43,216 nucleotides of DNA from Chara braunii (GCA_003427395.1 BFEA01000155.1:137518-180733), one strand, 5' to 3'; positions 10,697 through 21,879 are shown, counted from the first letter of the stretch. Numbers and translations: made by a program. Notes: generated from the sequence alone by a model not told the origin.

Positions 10697-10713
10697 AAAA
10701 AAAAAAAAAAAAA
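10697..10713 (+). other. LINE poly(A) tail (A17)
   Basis: Seventeen A residues follow AAAGATTGCCTTT. The position after a LINE 3' UTR and the orientation match the retrotransposed 3' end of the element. It marks the 3' boundary. Confidence 0.65.
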
Positions 10714-11946
10714 CGTGAAGGAACGTTGGACCCGGTGTCGACCGGGGATTTTAAACGTCGGACACTGTCCGACTTTTTTGTTGAATTGAGAGACTTGATG
10801 AGACCGATGTTTGCCAAAATTTCATCCAGACTGACCTACGACTGAGAAACTGAAATTTGTTTGGACTTTAGTTCGGACGTTTGCTTCGTATGAAAGTAAT
10901 GGCTGTAGCCAACAATTTATAGTAAGGCCGCAGAGAGGTGCGGACATGGAAATGCTAAAGCTAGGCCTATTCTTGCAGCCGCACGATTTCAGAGCTTAAT
11001 ATGGGTAAAAATAATAGATATGCCAGTATAGGACTGTGGCGCAGGTGGAATATGGTGACCTATTTTTATTGGGCCATGAGGATTTTTGACTCTGCGCTTG
11101 GGCCTGACGCTGGACTCGCAACTAAAGGTGTGGCTTACCAGACCACCAGGCTGAGTTCCAACCAGTTAGCTAGCGGGGCGCCGACTTTAAAAGGGCGAGG
11201 CAAGACTAAACCTGCCTATGTCTGAAATGGCTAGCCTACTGGGCCGCAACGTTTCAAATAGAAGGGCTGCAGGCATAGCTCTTGTGATAGGAGCTAGCCC
11301 AGTAGGTTACAACACATGACTTGTACCCGACAGACACCGCGATCGAATCTGATATGTTGTGCCCTACTGGGCATAGCTCTTTTTGGAGCAGCCGTAGGTA
11401 GGCATCATTCGACGTGGTCCATTTCGGCTGCGCGATCTGCAAGATCGCACGGCCTGCAATAGCAGCGCGGATGAGGCATGACCCCTGTGCATGGATGACA
11501 CGCTTAAATGGAGAAATGGTCCAAAGTTTTCTCGATCTCAATAGGGATCGAACTCTAGCCTGTATTTCAATAGTTCGTGGGTAACGAACGTAAAAGTAAT
11601 TGTTGGCATAAGCGAACGACTTTTTAGGAAAAAAAATAAAAATAAAATTAACTACCAACTGAAGCGCGACTTGGCGCTTTCGGATGTGACTAGGGCGTTT
11701 CAACCCCAGTGCTTTTGATAGTGCCTGAAAAAACGAGCGACTGTTCTGCGATAAGGTAAGTTCGTTTTTTTTTGTTTTTTTTTGTTTTTTTTCTAAGATA
11801 TTGTTTTAAATTTGTTTTTAGATTTTTGTTTTCTTATTTTTCAGATTTTGTTTAGATTCTTTCTTCGTTTTCTTTTTTAAGTGTTTGTTCGATTGAGCAC
11901 CCGTTCGTTTCGGACGAACGGGGCGAAGTAAAAAAAAAGTATGATT
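10714..11946. other. Non-coding stretch with hairpins and short inverted repeats
   Basis: No gene is recognised; ORFs 11001-11225 (+) and 11254-11703 (-) have no motif. GTCGGACACTGTCCGAC at 10757-10773 is a 7-bp stem with a 3-nt loop. CCTACTGGGC occurs at about 11235 and 11361 and inverted (GCCCAGTAGG) at about 11292, and GGCATAGCTCTT occurs twice (about 11272 and 11369), indicating a small repeat with inverted copies. CCCGTTCGT/ACGAACGGG at 11900-11922 is a perfect 9-bp stem with loop TTCGG. T-rich runs at 11766-11792 separate these. Confidence 0.5.
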
Positions 11947-11982
11947 GTGCCAAACTGTTTTGTCAGACTTTCATCGACTCAT
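11947..11982 (+). repeat. 36-bp dispersed motif, copy 1
   Basis: GTGCCAAACTGTTTTGTC, then a 7-nt loop and a CGACTCAT end. It differs from 40581-40616 at five of 36 positions and is more distantly related to 29954-29990. In the other two copies GTCGG and CCGAC pair around a 7-nt loop; this copy has weakened pairing. Function unknown. Confidence 0.6.
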
Positions 11983-12232
11983 TAGGAGGCTGAGCCTCGA
12001 CAGTCCATCCACAGGATAGGAAAAATCAAATGAATCTACTGCGAGAACATGAATGAATACTATTACTACTACTACTATTACTACGAGGAAAACTCAACAG
12101 CCAACGGGTAAGTCTCCCAACTTGTAGTTGTCATGTCCCCGCGCCCGTTCACTTGAGAACAAGCTCAAGAGCGTTGCCTGTGCCTGTTGCCGTGAACGCA
12201 TGGGTACGGACACGCCGGGCAGGGAAAAAATT

Positions 12233-12255
12233 ACCCTGTTGAGCTTGACTCTAGT
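12233..12255 (+). other. 23-bp core of nuclear large-subunit rRNA
   Basis: ACCCTGTTGAGCTTGACTCT (extending to 12255) is identical, as far as I recall it, to a universally conserved block of eukaryotic 26S/28S rRNA. Flanks (GGGCAGGGAAAAAATT upstream, CGACTT downstream) resemble the rRNA only loosely. It may be a degraded rDNA scrap. A chance match of this length is unlikely, but the rest is too divergent to call an rRNA gene. Confidence 0.45.
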
Positions 12256-12437
12256 TTCGACTTCGGAAAAAAACTGGGGGGCAGCTCGTTTCGAAAAACG
12301 AGTTGTTCCTCCTGAAGAAAACGAAAAGGCAAATAATATAAATAAATAAATAAATAAAGGAAACGGTCGTGAATGCGGCCGCGAATATGGCTAGGTGCAC
12401 TAGTTCAGGCTTGAGTGTGACCACTCATACTAGAACA

Positions 12438-12485
12438 GTGCAAACTGAACAACCATTTTGAAAAATGGCTGAGTTTAGTTTGCAC
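12438..12485. other. Nested 48-bp hairpin
   Basis: Outer arms GTGCAAACT (12438-12446) and AGTTTGCAC (12477-12485) pair perfectly over 9 bp. Inner arms CCATTTT (12453-12459) and AAAATGG (12462-12468) pair over 7 bp. No coding context. Confidence 0.8.
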
Positions 12486-12525
12486 ACGGCGTACCTGCAC
12501 TGAAATGTGTGTCGGGTACGTCGAA

Positions 12526-12560
12526 CTTTGAAGAGCTATATCTCTTGATTCTCTTCAAAG
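12526..12560. other. 10-bp perfect hairpin, 15-nt loop
   Basis: CTTTGAAGAG (12526-12535) pairs with CTCTTCAAAG (12551-12560). A further 7-bp hairpin, ATCTCGT/ACGAGAT, follows at 12613-12632. Three stems within 200 bp suggest a structured or foldback element. Confidence 0.75.
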
Positions 12561-12700
12561 AATGATCAGAAAAAAAAAAAAAAAATGTTTTAAAAATTGA
12601 TGAAAGTCAATTATCTCGTGAAATTACGAGATAGCTCGATAAAAGAAACAAGAATAAAGTAAAGGCCGTTAAGAGTAACTGCCTCCCTAAGTGTGTGGCC

Positions 12701-12753
12701 CAAGTTGAGCCACATTGAGCCATCGATCTAGCTCAGATCCAGTGCTCAACTTG
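12701..12753. repeat. 10-bp inverted repeat just upstream of a TATA box
   Basis: CAAGTTGAGC (12701-12710) and GCTCAACTTG (12744-12753) are perfect inverses across 33 nt. The internal TTGAGCCATCGATCTAGCTC adds partial pairing. It lies about 50 bp upstream of the TATA box at 12806. Confidence 0.7.
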
Positions 12754-12805
12754 AGCCCATGAATTCACTTGGGGTAAAGAAGTGTTGGGCAACTCCCTCC
12801 CGCAA

Positions 12806-12814
12806 CTATAAAAG
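12806..12814 (+). promoter_or_regulatory. TATA box, candidate core promoter
   Basis: CTATAAAAG is a consensus plant-type TATA box. An RNA polymerase II start would be expected near 12836-12845, in CCAACAACCTCACACTTATGG. No ORF of note follows closely, so this may be the promoter of a solo LTR or a non-coding transcript. LTR ends could not be defined. Confidence 0.4.
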
Positions 12815-15199
12815 CCAGCTCTCCATCCAACAACCTCACACTTATGGAAATGTTGCTGGGGCATTCTACCTGAGTAGATGCTGGCTGAATGACTGCTGGT
12901 GTAGTGATGGAGTGCTAGCGAAGTGGTGGAGGTCTGCAAGAACACTTGAAGGAGAAGGGAGGCAGTCATAGCTAAAGGTTGGGAACTTCTTATCCCACAT
13001 TCCACCTTTGTGCTTGTGTTGTGGGTTGGTGTGTGAGTTGCAGCTGTAAGGCTACAACAGGCTAGAACTATGTGGCAAGAGGTCCCGAAAGGGAGGTGTT
13101 GCCCGACGGTTAGCATGATAACAAGTGGTATATCGAGTGAAGAGGCTGCGCTGATATATTTTGAAAGGAAGTGCTGCCAAATTTTTGGCATAGCGGCGTG
13201 GTACTGGTTTCGACGGCGCGACGAGAGACAGTCCCGCTTTTAATTTTGATGTGCGTGGTAATAGTGGACTATTCTTTCATGATCCGGCGGTAGTATGGGC
13301 ACTAGTGCACATTTAGGATTGTGCGACAATGGTGTGTGGGTCGGTGACATGAGGAAAGTCACGGTGCATAGTGAGTGCACACGACAGTGATTATTGGGCA
13401 CGTGGCACATGCAGTTTTTAGCCAGAGCCACCTTTATTTTTTTGCGGCGTGCGGAGCGCGAGGTATTGATGTTTGAGACCATCCGGTGCTGCGGCCTGTG
13501 TTTCCCACTTGGGACCGTTTTGGGACTAAGTGGGTGTGCGGCCTGTGTTTCCCACATTTTGAACTATCTAATGCGGACGTAGTGATTTGAGGCGAAGTGA
13601 CGCTATAAGTTGGATTGGAACAAATCCTTGCAGGTTAAGGTGGAGTTGGGACTGCGTTAGGACTATCTGGGGCATTGGGACCACGTGAAAACTCATTTGT
13701 GGGAACACCCTCCTGGAGGGCTATCTCGCGTGAGTTTTTTTGTGTGGCCCAGCCTCTGGTCATTCCGATATTTGGGGGAGGACGCAGACTGTGACTCAGG
13801 AGAAAGGTCACAACTTGTGGAGTTGTGAGTCGCATATTTCATGTGAGCCGCATATTTTCATATTCAACGGCGGACATTTTTTTTTGATTGGAATATTAAT
13901 CAGTTTTTTTGAGTGAGCCGGACCAAACTTCACTCAAGGTCAGTTCATTGACTCAAATTTTCCTTCACACCTGTGTGAACCCACACTTTGCTTGACCTTG
14001 TTGTTTTGAATGTTCAAAAGAAAAGATAGAGGGAAGTTGTGCAAGTCATACATGTGAATAAAAATATCTCACTGGAGTATGAAATTGTATCGTTTTTTTC
14101 TTAAACTTGTTGTCTTTGCGTGTTGTCCAGGTAGGTAGAAGAATGCTTGCAGAGGAGGTTGATTGTGTCTACATGGGATGATGAAAAAAAATGTTTTCTT
14201 TCTACCTGGCACATATTTGCTTATCAAAATGACTTGTTGTCTTAAAAAAGATTGATTCAATGAGTGTTATAAAAAAAAATTGTTTCAACTAAAGCAGATA
14301 AGGTCAAACGAACTTAGTCTTTCCCGAGGATTGACCCTTTCTATCCCGAATTACCTTATTTACTTCTACCTGTCAAAATGATTCTCATTTTTTATCTCCT
14401 CTAATTTTTGTCGTCTAAGTTACCCTGAATTTATGAGAAATGAGAATAACAAAAAAATACTTGCAGTGGACATATTATCTTTCTTTAGGGGCATCTGGGG
14501 CGGGGGTTCGTTGCTTTAGGAGTCGGCCTTATTATCGAGTCAGAGTGGACCATTTTACAGGGGGGTACTTTTTCGATTCGATGAAGACAACCTAACTTAT
14601 GAGATCCAAGTCTTGTGCTCGGGCGAGAAGGACGAGTAACCCAGATCACTTCCTAGAAGGAGAGACATGCAACACTTCAAGCAATGCACCTGATCAAGAA
14701 TCATCCACAAAATTGTCTGACATCCAAGAAGATTGGAAATATATGGAGACGGGTGTGTGCGTGCCTAATTTAGGTCGTCAGTAGGATGAAATGAATAACT
14801 TTGACGACGTATCTCATCAAGTCAAAACTAAGGCAGTCTTACTACCTTGTCGGTTGCATCAATGTTATTGTCGATAGCCAACTCCTCGTTGGCGGTTGTA
14901 TGATTGTTTTGTGGAGTTCGACCTGGGGTGGTCGGATTGTATTTCGATCTTGTGTTATTGGATGCATCATATGATGCTCCAAAATCTTTCAGTTCTTGAT
15001 TTATATTGCATATATATTTATATCGACCACAATCGATTTTTTTTTATGTAATTATGTATGGTTTATAATTTTTGTTTGACTGTGTGTTAAGGGACTAGGA
15101 TACGGTGACTTTCACACTTGGTTGAGACCGTCCTAGTCGACCGACCTCCGTTTCGTACTTAGGAGATTAGCGTCCTGACGAACGGACGACGTTCGGGTC
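12815..15199. other. Unassigned sequence
   Basis: No gene recognised. ORFs at 12733-13191 (-), 13240-13557 (-), 13394-13582 (+) and 14599-14784 (+) lack family motifs. TGCGGCCTGTGTTTCCCAC occurs twice, at 13490-13508 and 13537-13555 (47-bp period). The sequence around 14500-14640 reads in part as protein (EDNLTYEIQVLCSGEKDE in one frame), which may be an exon or element fragment too short to name. Confidence 0.4.
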
Positions 15200-15219
15200 C
15201 GCTTGGTGTTAACCAAGCG
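15200..15219. other. 8-bp perfect hairpin
   Basis: CGCTTGGT pairs with ACCAAGCG around GTTA. It lies in a CG-rich patch (about 15120-15270) with several other short inverted words. Confidence 0.65.
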
Positions 15220-15987
15220 TATCTATACTACAGCGAACGAGCAAACGCCCTCGACTAATCTACCTCTATGATTTAATTCTAAAAACTTTCGTACGTAGGT
15301 CAGTAGCTTGGTAGGGATACGCTCCTAAGGGTGGTGACAATCTTTTAGGGAAGGTAGGTTGTGCCCCTCGGAAACCTATCTTGTCGTAGGGGATCGCGAA
15401 AAGTACAATTGGCGCACCCGCTAGAGCAGCGAAGGAGCGATGCAACCACCTCCGTCTCGGCGGTTCGTGGACTTATTTATGCATTGTCCTAAGTTGCCTC
15501 AAGTTTTGTTTTGTTTTAACTCCTGCGTGACATGGCCGGGAGGGCTCTCGCCTTTGCGGAAAACGTGGAAGCCGATGCGCTCGATACCGGTTACCGACTT
15601 GTATAATAAGTTTTCCTGTTTGTTTGAAAAAACAAAACTGTTGTTGATGGCAAATACGGTTTTTTACTTTGGGCAGTAAAACATTCAACCATATTCGTTT
15701 CCTGGATCAGTATTAGTCGTTGGAAAAAAAAATAAAAAATAAAAAAAATGGGGTGATGTAGGCCCCTACAATAGGGTATGAAGAAGCTTTTATATGGGGA
15801 TGTATGACACCAACTCATCCCTTTTACATATCTCAGGTTAAAGAAAACAAAAAGAAAACGACCACATGACAATAACCTCGCGAGTATAATATTTGATTCT
15901 TTTTCTTTTCAATAATATTTATATATATATTTTTATTTTTTTTAAATACTCACAAAATGGTTTGCAACAATGGTGCGATGGAGAGAC
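15220..15987. other. Unassigned, AT-rich toward the end
   Basis: Short ORFs on both strands (15440-15679 plus, 15591-15872 minus) have no recognisable motif. A/T-rich runs near 15720-15750 and 15900-15945 lead into the microsatellite cluster. Confidence 0.35.
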
Positions 15988-16263
15988 TGAAAGGGGGAGA
16001 GAGCGAGGGAGGTGGGGGGAAGAGAGAGAGAGAGAGAAAAAGCGCGGGAGAGAGAGAAAAGAAAAGAGAGAAAGGAAGAGAGAGAGGGGGTGGGAGAGAA
16101 AGAGAGAGAGGGGGAAAGGGAGAAAGGGAGAGGGTGCTTATGTCCATAATACCATATCCACTGTAGAAAGCGACACACACACACACACACATACAACTCA
16201 TGTCCACAGTGCCATATCCGTCGTAGAAAGAAACGCATATATATATATATATGTATATATCGT

Positions 16264-16335
<72 letters not shown>
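15988..16335. repeat. Compound microsatellite cluster with two 60-bp units
   Basis: An impure (GA)n tract (about 15988-16135) is followed by two units beginning TGTCCAyArTrCCATATCC at 16141 and 16201, exactly 60 bp apart. The first unit carries (CA)n and the second carries (TA)n at the same place. Then come pure (TA)n to about 16304 and (GA)n to 16335. ORFs called through this tract are low-complexity and not genes. Confidence 0.9.
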
Positions 16336-16338
<3 letters not shown>

Positions 16339-17333
16339 CACTGTTCAACTCACATCGTGAAACTCTATAAGTGGATTGACAAAATATGGTTACACTATGT
16401 ATACAATATTATAGACAATGTACAAACCATTTGTAAAATATTATAAAGTAGTATGAAATCTCTAAACTACTATGTTATGATGAAATATTCACATTGTAGT
16501 TTAAACATCAAAATTTGCATGAGTGTAGTACACCAAACTTGCAATCCACCCCTTGGAAAGAAAAAAAAAAAATCCATTTTTTTGCTTCGTGCAAAGAAAT
16601 ATATAGAGGTTGTATGGACCTACACCCCATACAGCGGGTATGATGTATGGATGTAGATCATGTAGACATATACAACGAATTTTCGTGCATCTTGATACGC
16701 ACATATGCTGCAAAAAAAAAACAACAACATCGCATCCACAAAAATACAAACCCACAATTCCCACATGAAAACAATAAGATTTATCGACACTAATTATCCT
16801 CTTACAACATAACAAACGACAATAAACATAACCATGATGATGATGTCAGCTTATATAGTTAGACGTTGTGTGAAATCTTGTAACGAGCACAACTCTCGTT
16901 TTATAAGTTAAAATATCACAATTTTGTATTGCGGTAAAAAAAAATTGTCACTGTGCATATTTGTTTCTCTTAATTACATAACGTTAATTTGTTCTGGAGT
17001 ATGTTCATTCAAAGGTCCAACGTAATTGAAAGGATTGTTCATAGTTCCAAATGATAAATTATTTTTGAAATGGATAACGTTCATTTGTCAAATGTTAAAC
17101 CAGCTATTACTTTAGCTTTGTCTTGGGACATTAAAACCTTTATTCTAACAAGTTCAACAAATATTTTCTAATGATCCGATAACCAATTTTCAGAGTGAAT
17201 GCTTCAAATTTTTATAGGTCAGTCTTTTGAGTTACTAAATAAAATATAAACCGTTCGTTTTTTAAACGATGCCTTAAAAAAAAAAAAAAAAAGTCAAGAA
17301 AGAAATCATAACCACACATAATAATATGTTATA
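16336..17333. other. AT-rich non-coding sequence
   Basis: No gene or clear repeat is seen. ORFs 16453-16656 (+) and 16501-16815 (-) are short and motif-free. A-runs occur at about 16561, 16711 and 17277. Confidence 0.4.
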
Positions 17334-17912
17334 ATGTATATAAATTAAAATTTATTTTATTTTATTTTTATAAATTTCAATAAAATAAATTGCAATCAAT
17401 TAATCGAAACTACATACGTTTAATAAAAAAAATAAATATATATCATTTAATTAAATAAAATACATTATAAAAATTAATATTAGTACACGGTGAGATTCTA
17501 AGACTCGTATTTAAAACCGTGGTAATTTATTTTAACACCAATCTTCATCTTTTGTGATTGAAGGAAAATTATGTTTGAGAATTATCTTTGTTTAAATTGA
17601 ATACAATTTAATTTTATTTTGATTTATATAGTTTAGTTTATTATAAGAAATAATGAAAATACATACGTTTAATTAGATAAATAAGCATATCCTAGGTGAT
17701 CACATGAAAGACATTTAAAAAATTAATACACAATAAAATTACGAGACTCATATTTAGAACCTCGGTAGTTTTGTTTGACTTTATCTTCATCTCTTGTGAT
17801 TGAATAAAAACGATGTTTGATAAATACTTTTATCTAGATTAAATACAATTTAAGTTAATTTAATTTATACAGTTTAGTTTATTAAAACAAATAATTCAAA
17901 ATATTTATGTTA
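17334..17912. repeat. AT-rich tandem satellite, period about 249 bp
   Basis: CATACGTTTAAT starts at 17413 and 17662. The landmarks between follow in the same order in both copies: AGACTCrTATTTA, CTTCATCTyTTGTGATTGAA, AATACAATTTAA, and TAGTTTAGTTTATTA. Partial copies flank on both sides (17334-17412 and from about 17902). The copies have diverged to perhaps 75-80 percent identity. Confidence 0.75.
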
Positions 17913-18852
17913 GTACTTTGAACTCTCTTCTCTATAAATAACATTAATCTTTTAAAAAACTCAAGTACCTACAAGTAATGAAAAATGGAAAAGAAAAAAT
18001 GTTTAAAAACCTTTGCAACACTATCAAATTTGAATTATCAACGTAGTTTAACCATGCAAAAATGTTGTATCATATATTATATACGACACAACTTGGTACG
18101 AGTATATGCAAATCTATAATAATTACAAACACCTTGTATAATTATATTGTCTTTAAAAAATCTTTGCAATATCTACGTTCATCCTGACCAATTGAGGTTC
18201 TTGTATTTTTTTAAAAACCGTTATTGCATAAAAACAGACACTTTGTGCCGATATGCGAAAAAAACAAATGAATTGAAGTGGTTTTGTCTGAAATAGTTGA
18301 TGTTTTTTTGCGTTTTTTTATTTGGTACTCTGATTGTGGTTATGTTAATTATTGTTCCTCTGGTCAGTGGTACATTGAAGGATCCCTGAAGACAAAAGGA
18401 ATTTCAACCGCAATTAAGAAACTATGTATAAGATAATCCAACGAGTTATCCAAGATAAATGGATTCTCAAAGTAATCTTCTTTAAAATATAAGTTTTATT
18501 TCCATAATTGACCAACATATACCCTCCCCAAGGAAAACTTCTTACTTTTGACTTCAACTATCTGCTATCGCCTTCCTTCCCGCAACTCTTATTTTTTGAC
18601 ACATTAATAGTCTCTTATCTGTCAAAGTTTAACAATTAACTAGGTAACTTTACCTCATTACATGCATATCTTATTGTCTTCCTTTGCCTCCCATAAGAAG
18701 AAAGTTTGATCCCTACTTGTCACTATTAACCCCTACTGTGTCAATATCGTCGAATCCTTCAAACCCATTAATGAGTTAAAGTGTTCTGCTTGATTATCTA
18801 TGAGACTAATTGATTTCTCTCATACCCAATACAAGGGGAGCCTAACCCGTAT
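17913..18852. other. AT-rich non-coding sequence
   Basis: No gene, RNA or repeat recognised on either strand. Confidence 0.4.
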
Positions 18853-19095
18853 GTGACAGACCGCCGGATGGTGGTCTGCTATAATCTAAACGAAGGGATG
18901 AGGATGAAGGAGATAAAAATGAAGTTGGAAGGGACAACGCAACTTCAATGCAGACTCAACACACACGTACTCCAAAGTGTGCAAATGAAGAATGAGATCG
19001 AAACAGACTGCAGCTGGGGTATACCCCCAGCGGACAGACGAAACTGGACTGGACTGGTACCGACGGTGGTACCGGACTGGACTGGACTGAAATAA
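18853..19095 (+). other. Uncharacterised 80-codon ORF ending in GGACT repeats
   Basis: Open from ATG 18853 to TAA 19093. The first 55 residues have ordinary composition; the end crosses (GGACT)n-like repeats with an internal GGTACCGACGGTGGTACC near-palindrome (about 19040-19090). No family recognised. It may be chance. It lies where the 3' LTR of the neighbouring gypsy element could be. Confidence 0.2.
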
Positions 19096-20119
19096 CACAC
19101 GGCCTGTGGGATCAGGCCACAACCTGGTCTCACATACCGAACAAGAAAAATAACCGAATAGATCCTAGTTGTAGGCCATGACAGATAGAGGTCCGTTGCG
19201 CGATGCTCAGACCTGTAGTGGATTGCAAGAGTCATAAACACACTATCCGCAAAAACAACGGAACTTTGCAATAAAGAAAGTTGATAAATCTCCATGCGGA
19301 GTCTGTGAAATGTAGTATAAGCTACATAATGTCACAAAAAAAAAACAAATATCTAATATTTACATCCTAACTAATAGCAGAAAATGAAATGTAGCATGGT
19401 ACAATCCTAAAGTCATTGAGGCAACTGCCTCATTACTGAAGGGAAAAGATAGCAATATGTCACAAGGGAATGTCGTGTTGCTGAACCACTAAGAGTGAAA
19501 TGATCTAAGAATCGAAACTCCTAAGGGTGGTCACACACGAAGGTGGGGTAGGTCATTAGGCTAAGGGTGAGGGAGTGGTAACGAAGCAAAACCAATGACC
19601 CTAACAGATAGACCATCAATGTGGGTAATGCTCAACAAAAGGGTGACACCATGCAGGGTTGATCAAGAAAGGGGAGTCAAAAGAAGGGTGGACATATGCC
19701 TAACTGAAGGCATGCAATGACCGACACTAGGCTGATAAGGGCAGTGGGTGAGGGAAACATGCACACAACTCACCGACTAGGGAGGAAGCCAAATTTGGGA
19801 GCAGGGAGGTCTATTTAACGCTACGGTCTCAATGCCTATGCGATACCAAGGGAGGTCCCAACTTAGGGAGAACCAGCTAAGTGAGAACCATCATAGTATG
19901 ACATATACAAAGGAATGCGCAAGGTAGGGTGGTGGCGTGAAGTAGTCACGTCCAAAGTAGATGAAGCCGATAAGGTAGCTGAAGTCGTCGAAGTGGTCGA
20001 TGACGTCGATGAAGTAGAAGTCGAGTCGATGTCGAATGAGAGCCGCAAAATGCTGACATTCTTTAGAAAGTGATGATGGAGTGCATGAAGGCGTGAGTCA
20101 GTAGCAAGATAGCAGATGA
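19096..20119 (-). other. Probable 3' non-coding end of the gypsy element
   Basis: Downstream, on the minus strand, of the chromodomain. No coding signature continues beyond about 20123. A 3' UTR and LTR are expected here, but with no 5' LTR to compare I cannot place LTR ends, TG/CA termini or a polypurine tract. Confidence 0.35.
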
Positions 20120-20122
20120 TCA

Positions 20123-20911
20123 GAGTCCGTCGTCGAGACGCAGAGGGCGTCCACAAGTGAGTTGTGGACTCACGGAGGCATTCGTCTGTTGTTGAAGAAC
20201 CACCTCAGACTCGGATGGGGCGGGTTTGTCCTCAACAATCTCCTCAATCGAAGGAGGAGGAAGAAGGTCGGTCGGCTGAGTAAAAGCAAATGTCTCAGCA
20301 CGACGAGCGTGATCATATGCACGCACCAACATCCAAGCGTGCTCCAAGTGCTCGAGGGACTCTCAAGTCGCCTCCTCCTTATGATAGCCCTTCCAACACA
20401 CAAGGTACTCAATGTGTGGAGGGGTATCGTCGGTAACTCGACTAGATACGATATCAGAAACGACGAATTTCTCGTGACTGTCCACCATGATAGGTGGAGG
20501 ACGCTCATAAGGACATCCGCCGAAGCGCTCGGACGGTCTGTGATAAAGACACAACAAGAAGATGTGGTAAACATCGTGCACGCGAGCCTGTCGAAGGTAA
20601 TCAGGTAGCTTCATACGAAAGTTAACCGGACTATCGATAATATTAGAACCGACGGCCTGAAGGATGCGGCTTGGACCAAAGAAGCGATGCCCGAATTTGC
20701 AAAGTGTATCTGCTTTAAGTTGCAAGTGACGTACACCGACGAGCACATCGTCACCGAGTTTGAATGGATTATTCATTCTTGATCGGTTCGTTCGTACGGC
20801 TATGCGAGCCCGAGAGTCGGTTAGACTCTCCTGTGCACGTCTCATAATCGCCGCCAAGTGGGCAATCCAGCCGTCAAGCGCAAGACAACGAGTGTCTTGA
20901 CACAACCACAA
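20123..20911 (-). pseudogene. Gypsy integrase C-terminus and chromodomain
   Basis: The open frame from 20911 contains the GPY/F-type region (FKLGDDVLVGVRHL...KFGHRFFGPSRIL, about 20770-20670), a FHVSxL-like block (DVYHIFLL), and a chromodomain: EKFVVSDIVSSRV...IEYLVCWKGYHKEEATW (about 20475-20360). The aromatic and WKGY positions are kept. A frame change at about 20360 is followed by a tail with LEHAWMLVRAYDHA and a Pro/Glu-rich end stopping near 20123. Chromodomains of this type steer integration toward heterochromatin. Confidence 0.85.
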
Positions 20912-20939
20912 CGGTCATAAGAAATCCACGGGTACGAGA

Positions 20940-21760
20940 GGGTGGTAACCGATGTCGCAATAAAATGGCAACATTCCCGTGGTTGGTGAAACGGCGTGGT
21001 TGTACGCAATCTCCACGTGGGCTAAATGTAAGTCCTACTGCTGGTCATCCCTAATAAACTTTCGGAGGATCTTACCGAGAGTTTTATCGGTAACCTCAGT
21101 CCGACCATCCGTCCGAGGGTGGTAAGACTATGAGAAGCGGAGTTGGGATCCGTACATCTCGTGTAGGCGTCGCCAGAATGTGTTAGTAAAGTGCGGGTCA
21201 CCGTCGGAGATGATGCTATGAGGTAAGTCGTGATCTCTCGCAACTCCGTCAAAGACGATGTTAGTGACCTCACGAACGCTAATGTGATAGCGACACGAGA
21301 CAAAACGTGCACACTTCGTGAAGCGATCTCTACTGACCAAGACAACATCATGACCATGCTCAGTGGGTGGGCGGAAGGGACCAACAAAATCCATCAAGAC
21401 GGACTGCCAACGACCCTCAGGTATGGGTAGGGGATGAAGTAACCCATACGGAAGGTGGTTCGCATTGTTCACCTCCTGGCAGGTAGGACACTTCTGGACG
21501 TAGGCTTTGACGAAGTCCTTAGACTTCGACCAGACGTATAGGCGGCAAACACGAGCCACGTCTCGTGGAACCCCGTATGACCGGCAGTTGCCTGCTCATG
21601 GAAGTTTGCTACAGCCTGGATGTGGAGTTGGCTGGTGGAGGGAACGCAGATACGTGGTTCTAACTGACCACATCTACCATGCCAGTACACAAGACCGTTC
21701 TCACCGAGGGAGTGTGAAGGAACAGTCTGGCCACGTCACAGTGTCGCCTGTATGTCGCGA
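20940..21760 (-). pseudogene. Gypsy integrase (H2C2 finger and DDE core)
   Basis: The zinc-finger part reads ANFHEQATAGHTGFHET (about 21610-21565), then CPTCQEV (about 21485), the H-x-H/C-x2-C finger. The core has VLMDFVGPF with Asp at 21391-21389, VSRDRFTKCARFV, and IISDGDPHFTNTFWR with Asp at about 21205. In another frame PRTDGRTEV (about 21110) holds the Glu. All three catalytic residues can be found, but a frame change separates the Glu from the two Asp residues. It would join element DNA to the chromosome. Confidence 0.85.
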
Positions 21761-21879
21761 TAATCTGGTCAGTGGCTGTACTGAGCGCGATATGCGTCGA
21801 TCACTGACTCATCAACAGTGGTGATGGAGATGGCAGCAAGATGGATGGGTTCCTGATTATGATCAGGACAACGAGACAA

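Larger units (their letters stand above)
2999..10713 (+). mobile_element. Degenerate non-LTR retrotransposon (LINE), near full length
   Basis: Recognisable LINE parts occur in order on the plus strand: 5' tandem repeats, an ORF1-like region (about 3154-5197), APE-type endonuclease (5424-6343), reverse transcriptase (about 6600-8390), a C-terminal Cys motif and LWTLRN block (9278-9620), a repetitive 3' UTR, and an A17 tail at 10697-10713. The order EN-RT-Cys motif-polyA is that of plant L1-clade elements. Stops and frameshifts occur in every domain, so it cannot encode active protein. The 5' limit is uncertain and no target-site duplication was identified. The LINE has been interrupted by a small hairpin element in RT, by an AT-rich block in the 3' UTR, and artificially by a sequencing adapter in EN. 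Confidence 0.8.

Noticed and set aside
10757-10773. Hairpin plus T-run as a bacterial-type terminator
   Set aside because: The context is a eukaryotic repeat region with no upstream gene; the T-run is common background.
15942-16348. ORFs of 98-137 codons over the 16-kb repeats
   Set aside because: Products of GA, CA and TA arrays.
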